DNA from: Roseivivax lentus
GTDB lineage: Bacteria; Pseudomonadota; Alphaproteobacteria; Rhodobacterales; Rhodobacteraceae
DNA length: 64,000 nt
Assembly: GCF_900156805.1 (NCBI RefSeq)
Contig: NZ_FTOQ01000002.1
Span: 496,001 to 560,000, forward strand
Reading direction: 5' to 3'
The position numbers were made by a program, and so were the translations under genes. The notes under the pieces were generated by a model. It did not search any database, was not told where the DNA came from, and worked only from the letters and a program-made list of their open reading frames with translations. Each line of letters begins with the position of its first letter. The stretch's first letter is position 1. This document shows, piece after piece, positions 26,737 through 35,248 of this stretch.

Positions 26737-28344
26737 TCAGACCATCATTTCCTTGGTCGCCGACAGGGTGATGTCGGGATAGTCGCGCACCACGCGATCG
26801 ATGTCCCATTGCAGCCGCGTGAGGTAGACGATGTCGCCGTCATTGTCCTCCGCGATGTGCTGCTTGTTGGCGTTCACGAAGGCCTCGACCGCCTTCTGCG
26901 ACCCGTGCACCCAGCGCGCGGAGGTGAATTGCGACGCCTCGAAGCGCACCGGCAGGCCGTATTCCATCTCGATCCGGCTGCCCAGAACCTCGAATTGCAG
27001 CTGGCCGACCACGCCCACGATGAAGCCCGAGCCGTAAGTCGGCTTGAACACCTTCGCCGCGCCTTCCTCGGCGAATTGCATCAGCGCCTTTTCGAGGTGC
27101 TTGGCCTTCATCGGATCGCCGGCCCGGGCCGATTGCAGCAATTCGGGTGCAAAGGACGGGATGCCGGTGACCTTCAGGATCTCGCCCTCGGTCAGGGTGT
27201 CGCCGATCCGCAGCTGGCCGTGATTGGGAATGCCGATGATGTCGCCCGCCCAGGCTTCCTCCGCCAGTTCGCGGTCCGAGGCCAGGAACAGCACCGGGTT
27301 CGAAATCGCCATCGGTTTTTTGGAGCGCACATGGGTCAGCTTCATTCCGCGTTCGAAATGGCCCGAGGACAGGCGCAGGAAGGCCACGCGGTCGCGATGC
27401 TTGGGGTCCATGTTGGCCTGCACCTTGAAGACGAAGCCCGCGACCTTTTCCTCCTCGGGCGCGATCTGGCGCGGCTCGGCGGAGGTGGGCTGCGGTTCGG
27501 GAGCGAGGCGGCCGATGCCATCCATCAACTCCTTCACGCCGAAGGAATTGATCGCGGATCCGAACCAGATCGGCGTCATGTGCCCCTCGAGCACCGCCCG
27601 CGGGTCGAGCGTGGGCAGCAATTCGCGGGCCATCTCGATCTCTTCGCGCAGCTGGCCCAGCAGGTTCTCGGGCACGTGCTTGGCAAGCTCAGGATCGTCG
27701 AGCCCCGAGATCTGCACGCTTTCGGCGACCTTGTTGCGGTCGGCGCGGTCCATGATCTCCAGCCGGTCGTTCAGCATATCATAGGCGCCGATGAAATCGC
27801 GCCCCATCCCGATCGGCCAGGAAGCGGGCGTCACGTCGATCGCGAGGTTTTCCTGGATTTCGTCGATGATCTCGAAGACATCCCGGCTTTCGCGGTCCAT
27901 CTTGTTGCAGAAGGTCAGGATCGGCAGGTCGCGCAGGCGACAGACCTCGAAGAGCTTCCGGGTCTGCGATTCCACGCCCTTGGCGCCGTCGATGACCATG
28001 ATCGCGGCATCGACCGCGGTCAGTGTGCGGTACGTGTCCTCGGAGAAATCCGAGTGGCCGGGGGTGTCCACGAGGTTGAAGCGGAAATTGCCGTAATCGA
28101 AGGACATCGCCGAGGCCGAGACGGAAATGCCCCGATCCTTTTCCATCTGCATGAAATCCGACCGCGTGCGCCGCGCCTCGCCCTTGGCGCGCACCTGTCC
28201 CGCCATCTGGATCGCCCCGCCGAAGAGCAGGAATTTCTCCGTCAGCGTGGTCTTGCCCGCATCGGGATGCGAGATGATGGCAAAGGTCCGCCGCCGCGCG
28301 ATTTCGGCGGGCAGGGCGGGGCGGTTCTGAGGGATGTCCAACAT
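26737..28344 (-). CDS. prfC: peptide chain release factor 3
   Basis: 535 residues. GTPase motifs: SHPDAGKTT (G1), DFMQMEKDRGISVSASAMSF (G2 region), DTPGHSDF (G3) and CNKMDRE (G4). RF3 removes RF1/RF2 from the ribosome after termination. The start could be 28344 (MLDIPQNRP) or 28356 (MTRSMLDIPQ); neither has a clear ribosome site, and 28344 was chosen by likeness to the family. The longer open frame upstream is non-coding. Confidence 0.95.
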   Translation of the reverse strand: MLDIPQNRPALPAEIARRRTFAIISHPDAGKTTLTEKFLLFGGAIQMAGQVRAKGEARRTRSDFMQMEKDRGISVSASAMSFDYGNFRFNLVDTPGHSDFSEDTYRTLTAVDAAIMVIDGAKGVESQTRKLFEVCRLRDLPILTFCNKMDRESRDVFEIIDEIQENLAIDVTPASWPIGMGRDFIGAYDMLNDRLEIMDRADRNKVAESVQISGLDDPELAKHVPENLLGQLREEIEMARELLPTLDPRAVLEGHMTPIWFGSAINSFGVKELMDGIGRLAPEPQPTSAEPRQIAPEEEKVAGFVFKVQANMDPKHRDRVAFLRLSSGHFERGMKLTHVRSKKPMAISNPVLFLASDRELAEEAWAGDIIGIPNHGQLRIGDTLTEGEILKVTGIPSFAPELLQSARAGDPMKAKHLEKALMQFAEEGAAKVFKPTYGSGFIVGVVGQLQFEVLGSRIEMEYGLPVRFEASQFTSARWVHGSQKAVEAFVNANKQHIAEDNDGDIVYLTRLQWDIDRVVRDYPDITLSATKEMMV

Positions 28345-28431
28345 GGATCGCGTCATAGAAGCGGGGGGCGGTCTTGGCAAGGAACCGAAGCCCGCGACCT
28401 GCCGTTGAGCTTCTTTGAGAGAAAACGCGCC

Positions 28432-28686
28432 ATGGCCCGCCCAAGCATCAAGAACGAAAAGCTGTACGACGATCTGCGCGATGACGGCATGTCGAAGGAA
28501 AAGGCGGCCCGGATCGCCAATGCCAATGCCAACGACGCGATGAATCCGTCCGAAAAAGGGGGCAAGCAGCCGCCATATGAGGACTGGACCAAGGATGAGC
28601 TGTACTCCCGTGCGCAGGAGATCGGCATCGACGGCCGATCGGACATGACCAAGGATGAGCTGATCGCCGCCCTGCGCGACCACTGA
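28432..28686 (+). CDS. small Rho-N/SAP-like protein
   Basis: 84 residues: MARPSIKNEKLYDDLRDDGMSKEKAARIANANAND, then DWTKDELYSRAQEIGIDGRSDMTKDELIAALRDH. The C-terminal part has the Rho termination factor N-terminal (SAP-like) helix-turn-helix pattern; the first half matches a family of small stress-associated proteins in proteobacteria. A weak GAGAGAAAA ribosome site precedes the ATG. It probably binds nucleic acid; function unknown. It runs divergently from prfC. Confidence 0.7.
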   Translation: MARPSIKNEKLYDDLRDDGMSKEKAARIANANANDAMNPSEKGGKQPPYEDWTKDELYSRAQEIGIDGRSDMTKDELIAALRDH

Positions 28687-28711
28687 TTCCGATTTTCGTT
28701 CCCGAATCCTC

Positions 28712-28745
28712 CTACTTGGGGTAGTGTGAACATTACGTGAACATT
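28712..28745 (+). promoter_or_regulatory. candidate operator: inverted repeat plus direct repeat
   Basis: CTAC (28712-28715) and GTAG (28721-28724) form an inverted repeat. Directly after, GTGAACATT occurs twice (28726-28734 and 28737-28745), 11 bases apart, about one helical turn. The block ends 17 bases before the next start codon, so a bound protein would cover the promoter or leader. Regulator unknown. Confidence 0.35.
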
Positions 28746-28762
28746 GAACCCGAGGATTTGTC

Positions 28763-29137
28763 ATGACCCTGATTGAAGTTGCCAATGCGCTTGTCGCCGG
28801 CTGCCGGGAAGGCCGCGAGCGCGAAAACCTCGAAACGCTCTATGCCGAGGACGCGGTCTCCGTGGAAGCGATGGCCATGCCCGGACAGGACAGCGCCGAA
28901 ATTCATGGCCGCGACGGCATTCGCGGCAAGCACGATTGGTGGGACAGCGCCATGGAGATGCATTCCGCCGAGATCGAAGGCCCGTACCTGCACGGCGACG
29001 ACCGGTTTGCGGTCTGTTTCAAGGTGGATGCAACCGACAAGGCCAGCGGCGAGCGCAGCCTGATGGAGGAGGTGGCGATCTACCACGTGAAGGACGGCCG
29101 CATCGTGCGCGAGGAATTCTTCTATAACATGCCGTGA
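28763..29137 (+). CDS. NTF2/SnoaL-like protein
   Basis: 124 residues: MTLIEVANALVAGCREGRERENLETLYAEDAVSVEAM, ...GRDGIRGKHDWWDSAMEMHSAEIEGPY..., ...SLMEEVAIYHVKDGRIVREEFFYNM. This is the SnoaL-like cone fold, used by many small isomerases and binding proteins. GAGGATT lies at 28752-28758. It is unrelated in detail to the NTF2-like protein in the nuo operon. Ligand unknown. Confidence 0.8.
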   Translation: MTLIEVANALVAGCREGRERENLETLYAEDAVSVEAMAMPGQDSAEIHGRDGIRGKHDWWDSAMEMHSAEIEGPYLHGDDRFAVCFKVDATDKASGERSLMEEVAIYHVKDGRIVREEFFYNMP

Positions 29138-29237
29138 TGCGCCGTGGTCTTGCGTGAATGGACGCACGCATGGACTTCAAAACGAAAAGCTTTGCGGCTA
29201 CGCCATGCAATTGCCGCAAAGCTTGCGCGATTTTGCC

Positions 29238-30254
29238 TTATCCGCCCGACGATTTCCGCAGGACCGAGGCCGCGTCGAGATGCGCGAGGATCTCCTCGCC
29301 GACCTCCAGTTCGCTATGTCCGCTGCGGCGGTGATCGCGTTGCAACTGGCCCAGAACGGTCGCCATCTCCGACGGCAATATGGCCCGCGTCCGCGAATCC
29401 ACGAGCATCGATTCCGCTGCGATTCCCTCGGCATAGATGATTTCGTGCTGATCGAAGAGCATCTGGTAATAATCGACGAAGCCGCCCGACAAGCGCCGGA
29501 TCGTATCGCCGTTCACGAGGTGCCGCGCGCGCACCAGCACCTCCGCCCGACCGGTCCCGAGCGCATCTTCGCGCTGGTAGATGAACAGCCGGTGATCGGG
29601 GCTGACCACCAGATCGTTCGTGTTGTTGAGCGCGCCGGCGCGGATCTGCACCGGTGCAAAGCCGCCCGTGGCGCGGGTGGTGCGCTGCCCGATCCAGCGC
29701 ACGGCCTGCGGCCCGTCGTCCCGGGTCAGCACCCGGTCGCCGACCTGCAGCTCTTCCACCGGGCATTGCGCGCCGGAAGCCAGGGTGATGAGCGTGCCGC
29801 GGGTGAACGAGACGCAGGCCAGCTGCGCGAATCGCGCCAGCACGCCCTCGGTGTCGATGCCCACGAGCGCGTAATCGAGCCGCGGTGTCAGCGGCGCGAG
29901 CGGCAGCAGGTAAAGCTCCTGCGCCAGCCCCTCCGCGTCGGTCTCCACAAGGATGATCGCCTCATGGGTCTGCCCGTCGCCCGACATCAGCGTGATCGCG
30001 CAATCGAGATGCAGATCCGCCCCGGCCCGGCCCAGCTCGGACCCGGCGACGATGGAGAACGGCGCATCGGCGCGCGCCAGCACGCGCAGCTGCACCTCCG
30101 CCGCGACCGGCGACAGACGGTAGAGGTCGTCCAGCATCAACTCGTCCGCGAAACTGACCGGATCGCCGAGATTGGCCCCGTTCACCACGCGGAAATGCTC
30201 GGCGCGGTAAACGCCGAGGGTCTGGGTCGAACGAGGGGGCACGCTGGTATTCAT
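29238..30254 (-). CDS. Hint-domain (Hedgehog/intein-type) protein
   Basis: 338 residues. Residues 1-140 are a beta-rich N-terminal domain. The Hint module begins at about C147 (CVSFTRGTLITLASGAQCPVEELQVGDRVLTRDDGPQAVRWIG) and contains SPDHRLFI at about 208-215, the typical B-block histidine region. No inteinase splice junction (terminal HN followed by C/S/T) is visible, and the protein continues for more than 100 residues after the core. Rhodobacterales carry many such Hint proteins of unknown target. No signal peptide is seen; type I secretion is possible but not indicated. Confidence 0.8.
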   Translation of the reverse strand: MNTSVPPRSTQTLGVYRAEHFRVVNGANLGDPVSFADELMLDDLYRLSPVAAEVQLRVLARADAPFSIVAGSELGRAGADLHLDCAITLMSGDGQTHEAIILVETDAEGLAQELYLLPLAPLTPRLDYALVGIDTEGVLARFAQLACVSFTRGTLITLASGAQCPVEELQVGDRVLTRDDGPQAVRWIGQRTTRATGGFAPVQIRAGALNNTNDLVVSPDHRLFIYQREDALGTGRAEVLVRARHLVNGDTIRRLSGGFVDYYQMLFDQHEIIYAEGIAAESMLVDSRTRAILPSEMATVLGQLQRDHRRSGHSELEVGEEILAHLDAASVLRKSSGG

Positions 30255-30379
30255 CGCTTCGGTCTCGTATCGAAGTCGGGAACGGATGGCATCATTTTTC
30301 GCAGAATGTCGCGCGAATATGGCATGACAAGGCCGCAGGACAGGTCTTTTGTCGACCGGCGCGACGGGGGAGACGCAGG

Positions 30380-31159
30380 ATGGATTTGGGAATTCGCGGC
30401 AAACGGGCGCTGGTGACGGCGGCCTCGAAAGGGCTCGGACGCGGCTGTGCCGAGGCGCTGGCCGAGGCCGGGGTGGACCTCGTGATCAATGCCCGCGGCG
30501 CGGAAGCGCTGGAGCAGACCGCGGCCGAGATCCGCGCCGCGCACGGCGTCGAGGTGACCGCGATCGCCGCCGACATCGTAAGCGATGCGGGCCGCGCCGC
30601 GGTGCTGGAAGCGGCGGGCGCAGTCGATATCCTCGTGACCAATGCCGGCGGGCCGCCGCCGGGGATCTGGTCTGACTGGGACCGCGCGGATTTCATTGCG
30701 GCGCTCGATGCCAACATGCTCACCCCCATCGCGCTGATGCAGGCCTGCCTGCCGGGCATGATGGAGCGGGGCTGGGGCCGGGTGGTCAACATCACCTCGC
30801 AATCGGTCAAGGCGCCCATCGCCGTGCTCGGCCTGTCCAACGCGGCGCGCACCGGGCTCACGGGCTTCGTGGCGGGCACCGCCCGGCAGGTCGCGCCGCA
30901 GGGCGTCACGATCAACAACCTGCTGCCCGGCGCCCATGACACCGACCGGATCGACGCGATGGACCGCGCCGCCTCCGAAAGCCAGGGCAAGAGCATCGCG
31001 GAGGTCCGCGCGGCCAAGTTCCAGACCATTCCCGCGCGCCGCTACGGCACCGCGGCGGAGTTCGGCGCGGCCTGCGCGTTCCTCTGCTCGCAGCATGCAG
31101 GCTATATCGTCGGGCAGAACATCCTGCTCGATGGCGGCGGCATCAACGCCACGCTCTGA
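30380..31159 (+). CDS. SDR-family oxidoreductase with altered catalytic motif
   Basis: 259 residues. Cofactor loop TAASKGLGRGCAEAL replaces the usual TGxxxGxG spacing; NAGG and the active-site strand VVNITSQSVKAP are present. Where SDRs have Y-x3-K, this protein reads LGLSNAARTG: the tyrosine and lysine are missing, as in a known FabG-like subgroup. The C-terminus NILLDGGGINATL is normal. AGGAT at 30378-30382 is not a convincing ribosome site, but GGGGGAGACGCAGG lies upstream. Its TGA overlaps the next ATG. Substrate unknown. Confidence 0.85.
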   Translation: MDLGIRGKRALVTAASKGLGRGCAEALAEAGVDLVINARGAEALEQTAAEIRAAHGVEVTAIAADIVSDAGRAAVLEAAGAVDILVTNAGGPPPGIWSDWDRADFIAALDANMLTPIALMQACLPGMMERGWGRVVNITSQSVKAPIAVLGLSNAARTGLTGFVAGTARQVAPQGVTINNLLPGAHDTDRIDAMDRAASESQGKSIAEVRAAKFQTIPARRYGTAAEFGAACAFLCSQHAGYIVGQNILLDGGGINATL

Positions 31160-32307
31160 TGGCGCGGGGGCCGGACGGCAAGGGCGGCGGGGCGGGGTTC
31201 TCGCTGTCCGACCAACTCTTCAACGCGCGCACGATCGGGCAGCTGGCGCGCGAATATGCCGCGCTGCCGGGTTTCGACGCCCCCCGATTTGAGGCCGAGG
31301 CCTTGGGCGGCCTGCCCGGGCGCGGCCTTCTGGAGCGGCTCGACTGGATTGCGACCTGCATCGAGGCGCAGCTGCCGCGCGACTTTCCCACCATGGCCGC
31401 GGCGCTGGAGGCGGCGATGCCGCCGCCGCTCGATCCCGCCCGAACCGACAACGATTTCGGCCAGTTCATCCACGCGGTGCCCGGCATTCTCGCGGTGCGC
31501 CACGGGCTCGAGACGCATCGCGACCGCGCGCTCGACCTCATCCACGCCGCAACCCGGCGCTTCTCCATGGAATTCTACATCCGGCCCTTCCTGAACCGCT
31601 GGCCGGAGGAGACGCTGGCCCGCCTCGCGCTCTGGGCCGAGGACGAGAATTACCATGTCCGCCGCCTCGTCTCCGAAGGCACCCGCCCGCGGCTGCCCTG
31701 GGCCGCGAACGTGACCCTGCCGCCGGGGCGCGCGCTGCCGCTGCTCGACAAGCTGCACGCCGATCCGACGCGCTACGTGACGCGCTCGGTGGCCAATCAC
31801 CTCAACGATCTGACCCGCCACGACCTGGAGGCGGTCCTGCGCCACCTCTCGGCCTGGCGCGCATTGGGGCAGCAATCCCCGCGCGAGCTCGACTGGATGA
31901 CCCGCCACGCGCTGCGCACGGCGCTCAAGACGGGCGCGCCTGGTGCGCTGCGCCACTTGGGCTTCGATCCCGACCTGCCGCTGTCGGCAAGGCTCGACCT
32001 CGCGCCCTGTCCGGTGGCGATCGGCACGGCCCTGCAGATCACGGCCGAGATCGCGCCCGCGGAGGACGGCAAGCTCCTGGTCGATTACCGCATCCTCTTC
32101 CACCGTCCGGGCGGACGACGCGGCGAGAAGGTGTTCAAGCTTGGCCAAGCGCAGGCCCAGGCCGGGACCGAGCTGCGCTTTCAGCGCAACCACAACCTGA
32201 AGCGGGCGGCGACCACCTTTACCTGGCATCCCAGTCCGCACCGGCTGATCCTGCAGGTCAATGGCCGCGACGTGGCCGAACAGCGCTTCGAGGTGGTGGC
32301 GCCCTGA
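31159..32307 (+). CDS. DNA alkylation repair (AlkD/HEAT-like) protein
   Basis: 382 residues, mostly helical HEAT-like repeats: RFSMEFYIRPFLNRWPEETLARLALWAEDENYHVRRLVSEGTRPRLPW, then YVTRSVANHLNDLTRHDLEAV. This is the pattern of the DNA alkylation repair family (COG4335 branch) with a C-terminal beta domain (EKVFKLGQAQ...TFTWHPSPHRLILQVNG). Members bind damaged DNA without base flipping; activity of this branch is not established to my knowledge. The start overlaps the SDR stop, so the two are co-translated. Confidence 0.8.
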   Translation: MARGPDGKGGGAGFSLSDQLFNARTIGQLAREYAALPGFDAPRFEAEALGGLPGRGLLERLDWIATCIEAQLPRDFPTMAAALEAAMPPPLDPARTDNDFGQFIHAVPGILAVRHGLETHRDRALDLIHAATRRFSMEFYIRPFLNRWPEETLARLALWAEDENYHVRRLVSEGTRPRLPWAANVTLPPGRALPLLDKLHADPTRYVTRSVANHLNDLTRHDLEAVLRHLSAWRALGQQSPRELDWMTRHALRTALKTGAPGALRHLGFDPDLPLSARLDLAPCPVAIGTALQITAEIAPAEDGKLLVDYRILFHRPGGRRGEKVFKLGQAQAQAGTELRFQRNHNLKRAATTFTWHPSPHRLILQVNGRDVAEQRFEVVAP

Positions 32308-32380
32308 CCCGCCACCGGCGACAGCCGCCCCGAACGGGCCTGGGGCCCGGCGCGCCGCCCCCCTGCGCTTGCCTCTTTCC

Positions 32381-32396
32381 AAATACCGCCGGGGGT
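32381..32396 (+). repeat. Rhodobacterales-type intergenic repeat, copy 1 (core)
   Basis: AAATACCGCCGGGGGT. The reverse complement of 33814-33829 is the same except for one base (AAATACCTCCGGGGGT). Both cores are flanked by G/C-rich palindromic tracts: here CAGAGGGGGCTGGCCCCCTTGG at about 32417-32438. The gap 32308-32452 contains nothing else that I can name. Confidence 0.7.
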
Positions 32397-32452
32397 GAAT
32401 GCGCGCCCCGGCGCGCAGAGGGGGCTGGCCCCCTTGGGCTCCGCCGCCCCCC

Positions 32453-33148
32453 TCACTCCGCCGGGGCGGTGCCCCAGCGCGTCTCCAGCGCCTCGAGCGC
32501 GGCGATGCGTTCCTCGGTCTTCGGGTGGCTCATGAGCCAGGCCGGCACTGCGCCCGCGCGCGCGCCGGTCAGCTCCTCAAGCTTGCGGAACAGCGATTTC
32601 TGCGGCCCGATCCCGATTCCGGCCTTGGCCAGAAGTGCCGCCGCATAGGCATCCGCCTCGAACTCGTCCGAACGCGAAAGCCGCGCGGCCAGGAGCGAGG
32701 CCAGGAGGTTTGCGATCCAGACGCCGACACCCGGAATGATCCGCCCGAGGATCAGCGCCAGCGCCGTGCGCAGCGCGTTCTGCCCGGAGAAATCGATCAT
32801 CCGGCGCCGGGAATGACCCAGCGCCACGTGGCCCAGCTCATGGGCGATGACCGAGGCCATTTCCTCGCCCGACACCTCGCCCTGCTGGTATTTCCGATAG
32901 AAACCGCGGGTGATGAAGATGCGCCCGTCCGGCGCGGCAAGGCCGTTCACCGGGTCTATCTCGTAGATATGCACCTTGATCCGCGGCACGTCGAGCGCCT
33001 TGGCGAGCCGCGCAAGGATGTCGCGCAGCCTCGGATCGGCAAGCTCGGTGGAGCGCTGGTCGAGCTCCTTCGCCGTCCGCCACGCCGAGAAGCGGTACAT
33101 GACGAGGCCGTAGAGCAGGGCGAGCAGGATCGGTGTGAATTTCAGCAT
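32453..33148 (-). CDS. M48-family zinc metalloprotease (HtpX-like)
   Basis: 231 residues. An N-terminal transmembrane helix (about 3-19) is followed by the peptidase domain. Zinc motif H103-E-L-G-H107 and the third ligand E162 in DEFEADAYA are present. A second hydrophobic hairpin (about 129-154) lies between them. The family cleaves misfolded membrane proteins at the cytoplasmic face or acts as an oligopeptidase. It is shorter than E. coli HtpX (293 residues), with only one clear N-terminal helix. Confidence 0.88.
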   Translation of the reverse strand: MLKFTPILLALLYGLVMYRFSAWRTAKELDQRSTELADPRLRDILARLAKALDVPRIKVHIYEIDPVNGLAAPDGRIFITRGFYRKYQQGEVSGEEMASVIAHELGHVALGHSRRRMIDFSGQNALRTALALILGRIIPGVGVWIANLLASLLAARLSRSDEFEADAYAAALLAKAGIGIGPQKSLFRKLEELTGARAGAVPAWLMSHPKTEERIAALEALETRWGTAPAE

Positions 33149-33182
33149 GGGTCTAATATGGGGCCACGGGGCGCAAAGAAAA

Positions 33183-33208
33183 AGCGCCCGGGGACCATGC
33201 CCCGGGCG
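33183..33208 (-). terminator. intrinsic terminator of the OsmC gene
   Basis: GCGCCCGGGG (33183-33192) pairs with CCCCGGGCGC (33199-33208). On the minus strand the stem is followed by a T-rich stretch (A-run at 33175-33182 on the plus strand). It lies between the OsmC gene and the M48 gene, both read leftward. Confidence 0.85.
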
Positions 33209-33248
33209 CCCATGATGTCGCAGCCCGGAAAGGACCTGCGCGTGGGCG

Positions 33249-33686
33249 TCAGACCAGTGCTGCGTCCATCGTGATCTCGGCGGTGCCGCCCTTGTAGAGC
33301 TTGGAGATCGGGCAGCCTTCCTTGGCGGCGTTGGCGGCCTCCATGAACTTGGCCTCGTCGAGGCCCGGCACGCTCGCCTTCACCTCGAGATGGACCTTGG
33401 TGACGGAAAAGCCGTCGCCGTCCTTTTCGAGGCTGACCGTCGCCTTGGTGTCGATCGCGTCGGCGGTGGCGTCGTGCTGGCCGAGGATCATCGACAGTGC
33501 CATCGAGTAGCAGGCCGCGTGGGCCGCGCCGACGAGCTCTTCGGGGTTCGAGCCGGGCTCGTCCTCGAAGCGGGTGTTGAAGCCGTAGGGCGTGTTGTCG
33601 AGCACGGTCGATTCGGTCGAGACCTGACCTTTGCCGGTCTGCAGATCGCCTGCCCAATGCGCGGTTCCGAATTTCTTGATCGCCAT
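33249..33686 (-). CDS. OsmC-family peroxiredoxin
   Basis: 145 residues. The two redox cysteines are C59 (AAHAACYS) and C125 (KEGCPIS), in the positions used by OsmC/Ohr enzymes to reduce organic hydroperoxides. The N-terminus KKFGTAHWAGDLQTGKGQVSTES matches the OsmC branch. GGAGGACATC before the ATG (minus strand) is a good ribosome site. A terminator follows. Confidence 0.9.
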   Translation of the reverse strand: MAIKKFGTAHWAGDLQTGKGQVSTESTVLDNTPYGFNTRFEDEPGSNPEELVGAAHAACYSMALSMILGQHDATADAIDTKATVSLEKDGDGFSVTKVHLEVKASVPGLDEAKFMEAANAAKEGCPISKLYKGGTAEITMDAALV

Positions 33687-34055
33687 GATGTCCTCCGTTC
33701 GTTTCTTGGTCGGGTGCAGGATCAACGCGGCAGGCCGAGGGGCGGTTCCGTGGTCCGGCGAAGATCGGATCGACGGCCTTCGGCCGCCGATCCGCTGGGG
33801 GCGCTGCCCCCAGACCCCCGGAGGTATTTCCGGTCCGATCGTGAGGGGGCGTCCGGGCTGGCGGGACATGGGGTTCGCGGACCCTTGGGGATCTTCTTGC
33901 GGCGATCTGCGGCGGCACCGTCATCCGGAGCCAAGGCGCGTTCGGCGCGCTTTCCGGATGAATCCCGGCTGCGATGCCGGGCGTCTCGCGAAGCGCCCCC
34001 GGGGCCGGTCGGGCCATCCCCGGAGCGGCGCTTCGCGTGGCGGGCTCTGGCCCGG
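33687..34055. other. intergenic region with repeat copy 2 and a long hairpin
   Basis: No gene is supported here. It holds (a) the hairpin CTGGGGGC-GCT-GCCCCCAG at 33795-33813 directly followed by the repeat core 33814-33829 (reverse complement of the 32381-32396 core), and (b) a long imperfect hairpin at 33923-33959, ATCCGG...CCGGAT with inner GCGCG-TTCGG-CGCGC. Either may terminate the leftward VWA gene message or be a dispersed repeat. Confidence 0.6.
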
Positions 34056-35240
34056 TCAGCGCGCCAGCGCGCGCATGCCGCGGTCGATTCCGTCGAGCGT
34101 CATCGGCACCATGCGGTCCTCGAAGATCTCGCGGATCATCCCGATCGACTGGGTATAGGCCCAGTATTTCTCGGGCACCGGGTTGATCCAGAGGTGATCG
34201 GGCCATTGATCCCGCGCCCGCTGCAGCCAGGTCTGGCCAGCTTCGGCGTTCCAGTGCTCGTTGGCCCCGCCCGGGATCGCCACCTCGTAGGGGCTCATCG
34301 AGGCATCGCCCACGAAGATGCACTTGTAGTCCGAGCCGTAGGTGCGCAGCACCTCGTGGGTCGGCGTCTGCTGGTCCCAGCGCCTGCGATTGTCGCGCCA
34401 GACGCCTTCGTAGAGGCAGTTGTGGAAATAGTAATGTTCGAGATGCTTGAACTCCGCGCGGGCCGCCGAGAAGAGCTCCTCGACGACCTTGACGTGATCG
34501 TCCATCGACCCGCCCACGTCGAGAAACAGCAGCACCTTCACCGCGTTGCGCCGCTCGGGCCGGGTCTTGACGTCGAGCCAGCCATGCTCGGCGGTGGCGC
34601 GGATCGTGCCGGGCAGGTCCAGCTCCTCGGCCGCGCCGTCGCGCGCCCATTTCCGGAGCCGCTTCAGCGCCACCTTGATGTTGCGGGTGCCGATCTCGAT
34701 GCTGTCGTCGTATTCGCGGAACTCGCGTTTGTCCCAGACCTTCACCGCGCGGCGATGGCGGCTTTCGTTCTGGCCGATGCGCACGCCTTCGGGGTTGTAG
34801 CCATAGGCGCCGAAGGGCGAGGTGCCGCCTGTGCCGATCCACTTGCTGCCGCCCTCGTGCCGGCCCTGCTGATCCTTCAGTCGCTCGCGCAGCGTCTCCA
34901 TCAGCTTGCCGAAGCCACCCAGCGCCTCGATCTCGGCCATTTCCTCGGGCGAGAGATGCTTTTCGGACATCTTCCTGAGCCAGTCTTCGGGCAGGTCCAC
35001 CGCTTCCAGCATCTCCTCGAAGGAGATCGCCTCGAGCCCCGAGAAGGCCGCCGCGAAGGCGCGGTCGAAGCGGTCGATATGCCGCTCGTCCTTCACCATG
35101 GCGCTGCGGGCGAGGTAGTAGAAGCCCTCCGGATCATAGGTGGCAAGGCCCGCGCGCATGGCCTCGAGGAAGGTCAGGTATTCCCGGAGCGAGACCGGCA
35201 CGCCTGCATCGCGGAGCTTTTCGAAGAACGGGACGAACAT
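34056..35240 (-). CDS. VWA-domain protein (CoxE-like), probable partner of the MoxR ATPase
   Basis: 394 residues. The N-terminal helical region (FVPFFEKLRDAGVPVSLREYLTFLEAM) and a C-terminal VWA fold are typical of the COG3825-type proteins that pair with MoxR AAA+ ATPases. The metal-ion site reads LFLDVGGSMDDH, i.e. D-x-G-x-S in place of the classical D-x-S-x-S. The partner ATPase lies 2.3 kb upstream at 37590-38435, same strand. Such pairs act as chaperones in cofactor insertion or complex maturation; the client here is unknown. Confidence 0.85.
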   Translation of the reverse strand: MFVPFFEKLRDAGVPVSLREYLTFLEAMRAGLATYDPEGFYYLARSAMVKDERHIDRFDRAFAAAFSGLEAISFEEMLEAVDLPEDWLRKMSEKHLSPEEMAEIEALGGFGKLMETLRERLKDQQGRHEGGSKWIGTGGTSPFGAYGYNPEGVRIGQNESRHRRAVKVWDKREFREYDDSIEIGTRNIKVALKRLRKWARDGAAEELDLPGTIRATAEHGWLDVKTRPERRNAVKVLLFLDVGGSMDDHVKVVEELFSAARAEFKHLEHYYFHNCLYEGVWRDNRRRWDQQTPTHEVLRTYGSDYKCIFVGDASMSPYEVAIPGGANEHWNAEAGQTWLQRARDQWPDHLWINPVPEKYWAYTQSIGMIREIFEDRMVPMTLDGIDRGMRALAR

Positions 35241-35248
35241 GCCCCCTC

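Noticed and set aside
29238-30254. intein
   Set aside because: The Hint core is present but there is no host protein split around it and no C-terminal splice residues.
33923-33959. tRNA or small RNA gene from a long hairpin
   Set aside because: No cloverleaf arms, no TTCGA arm or CCA end. A simple stem with a bulge is better read as a terminator or repeat.
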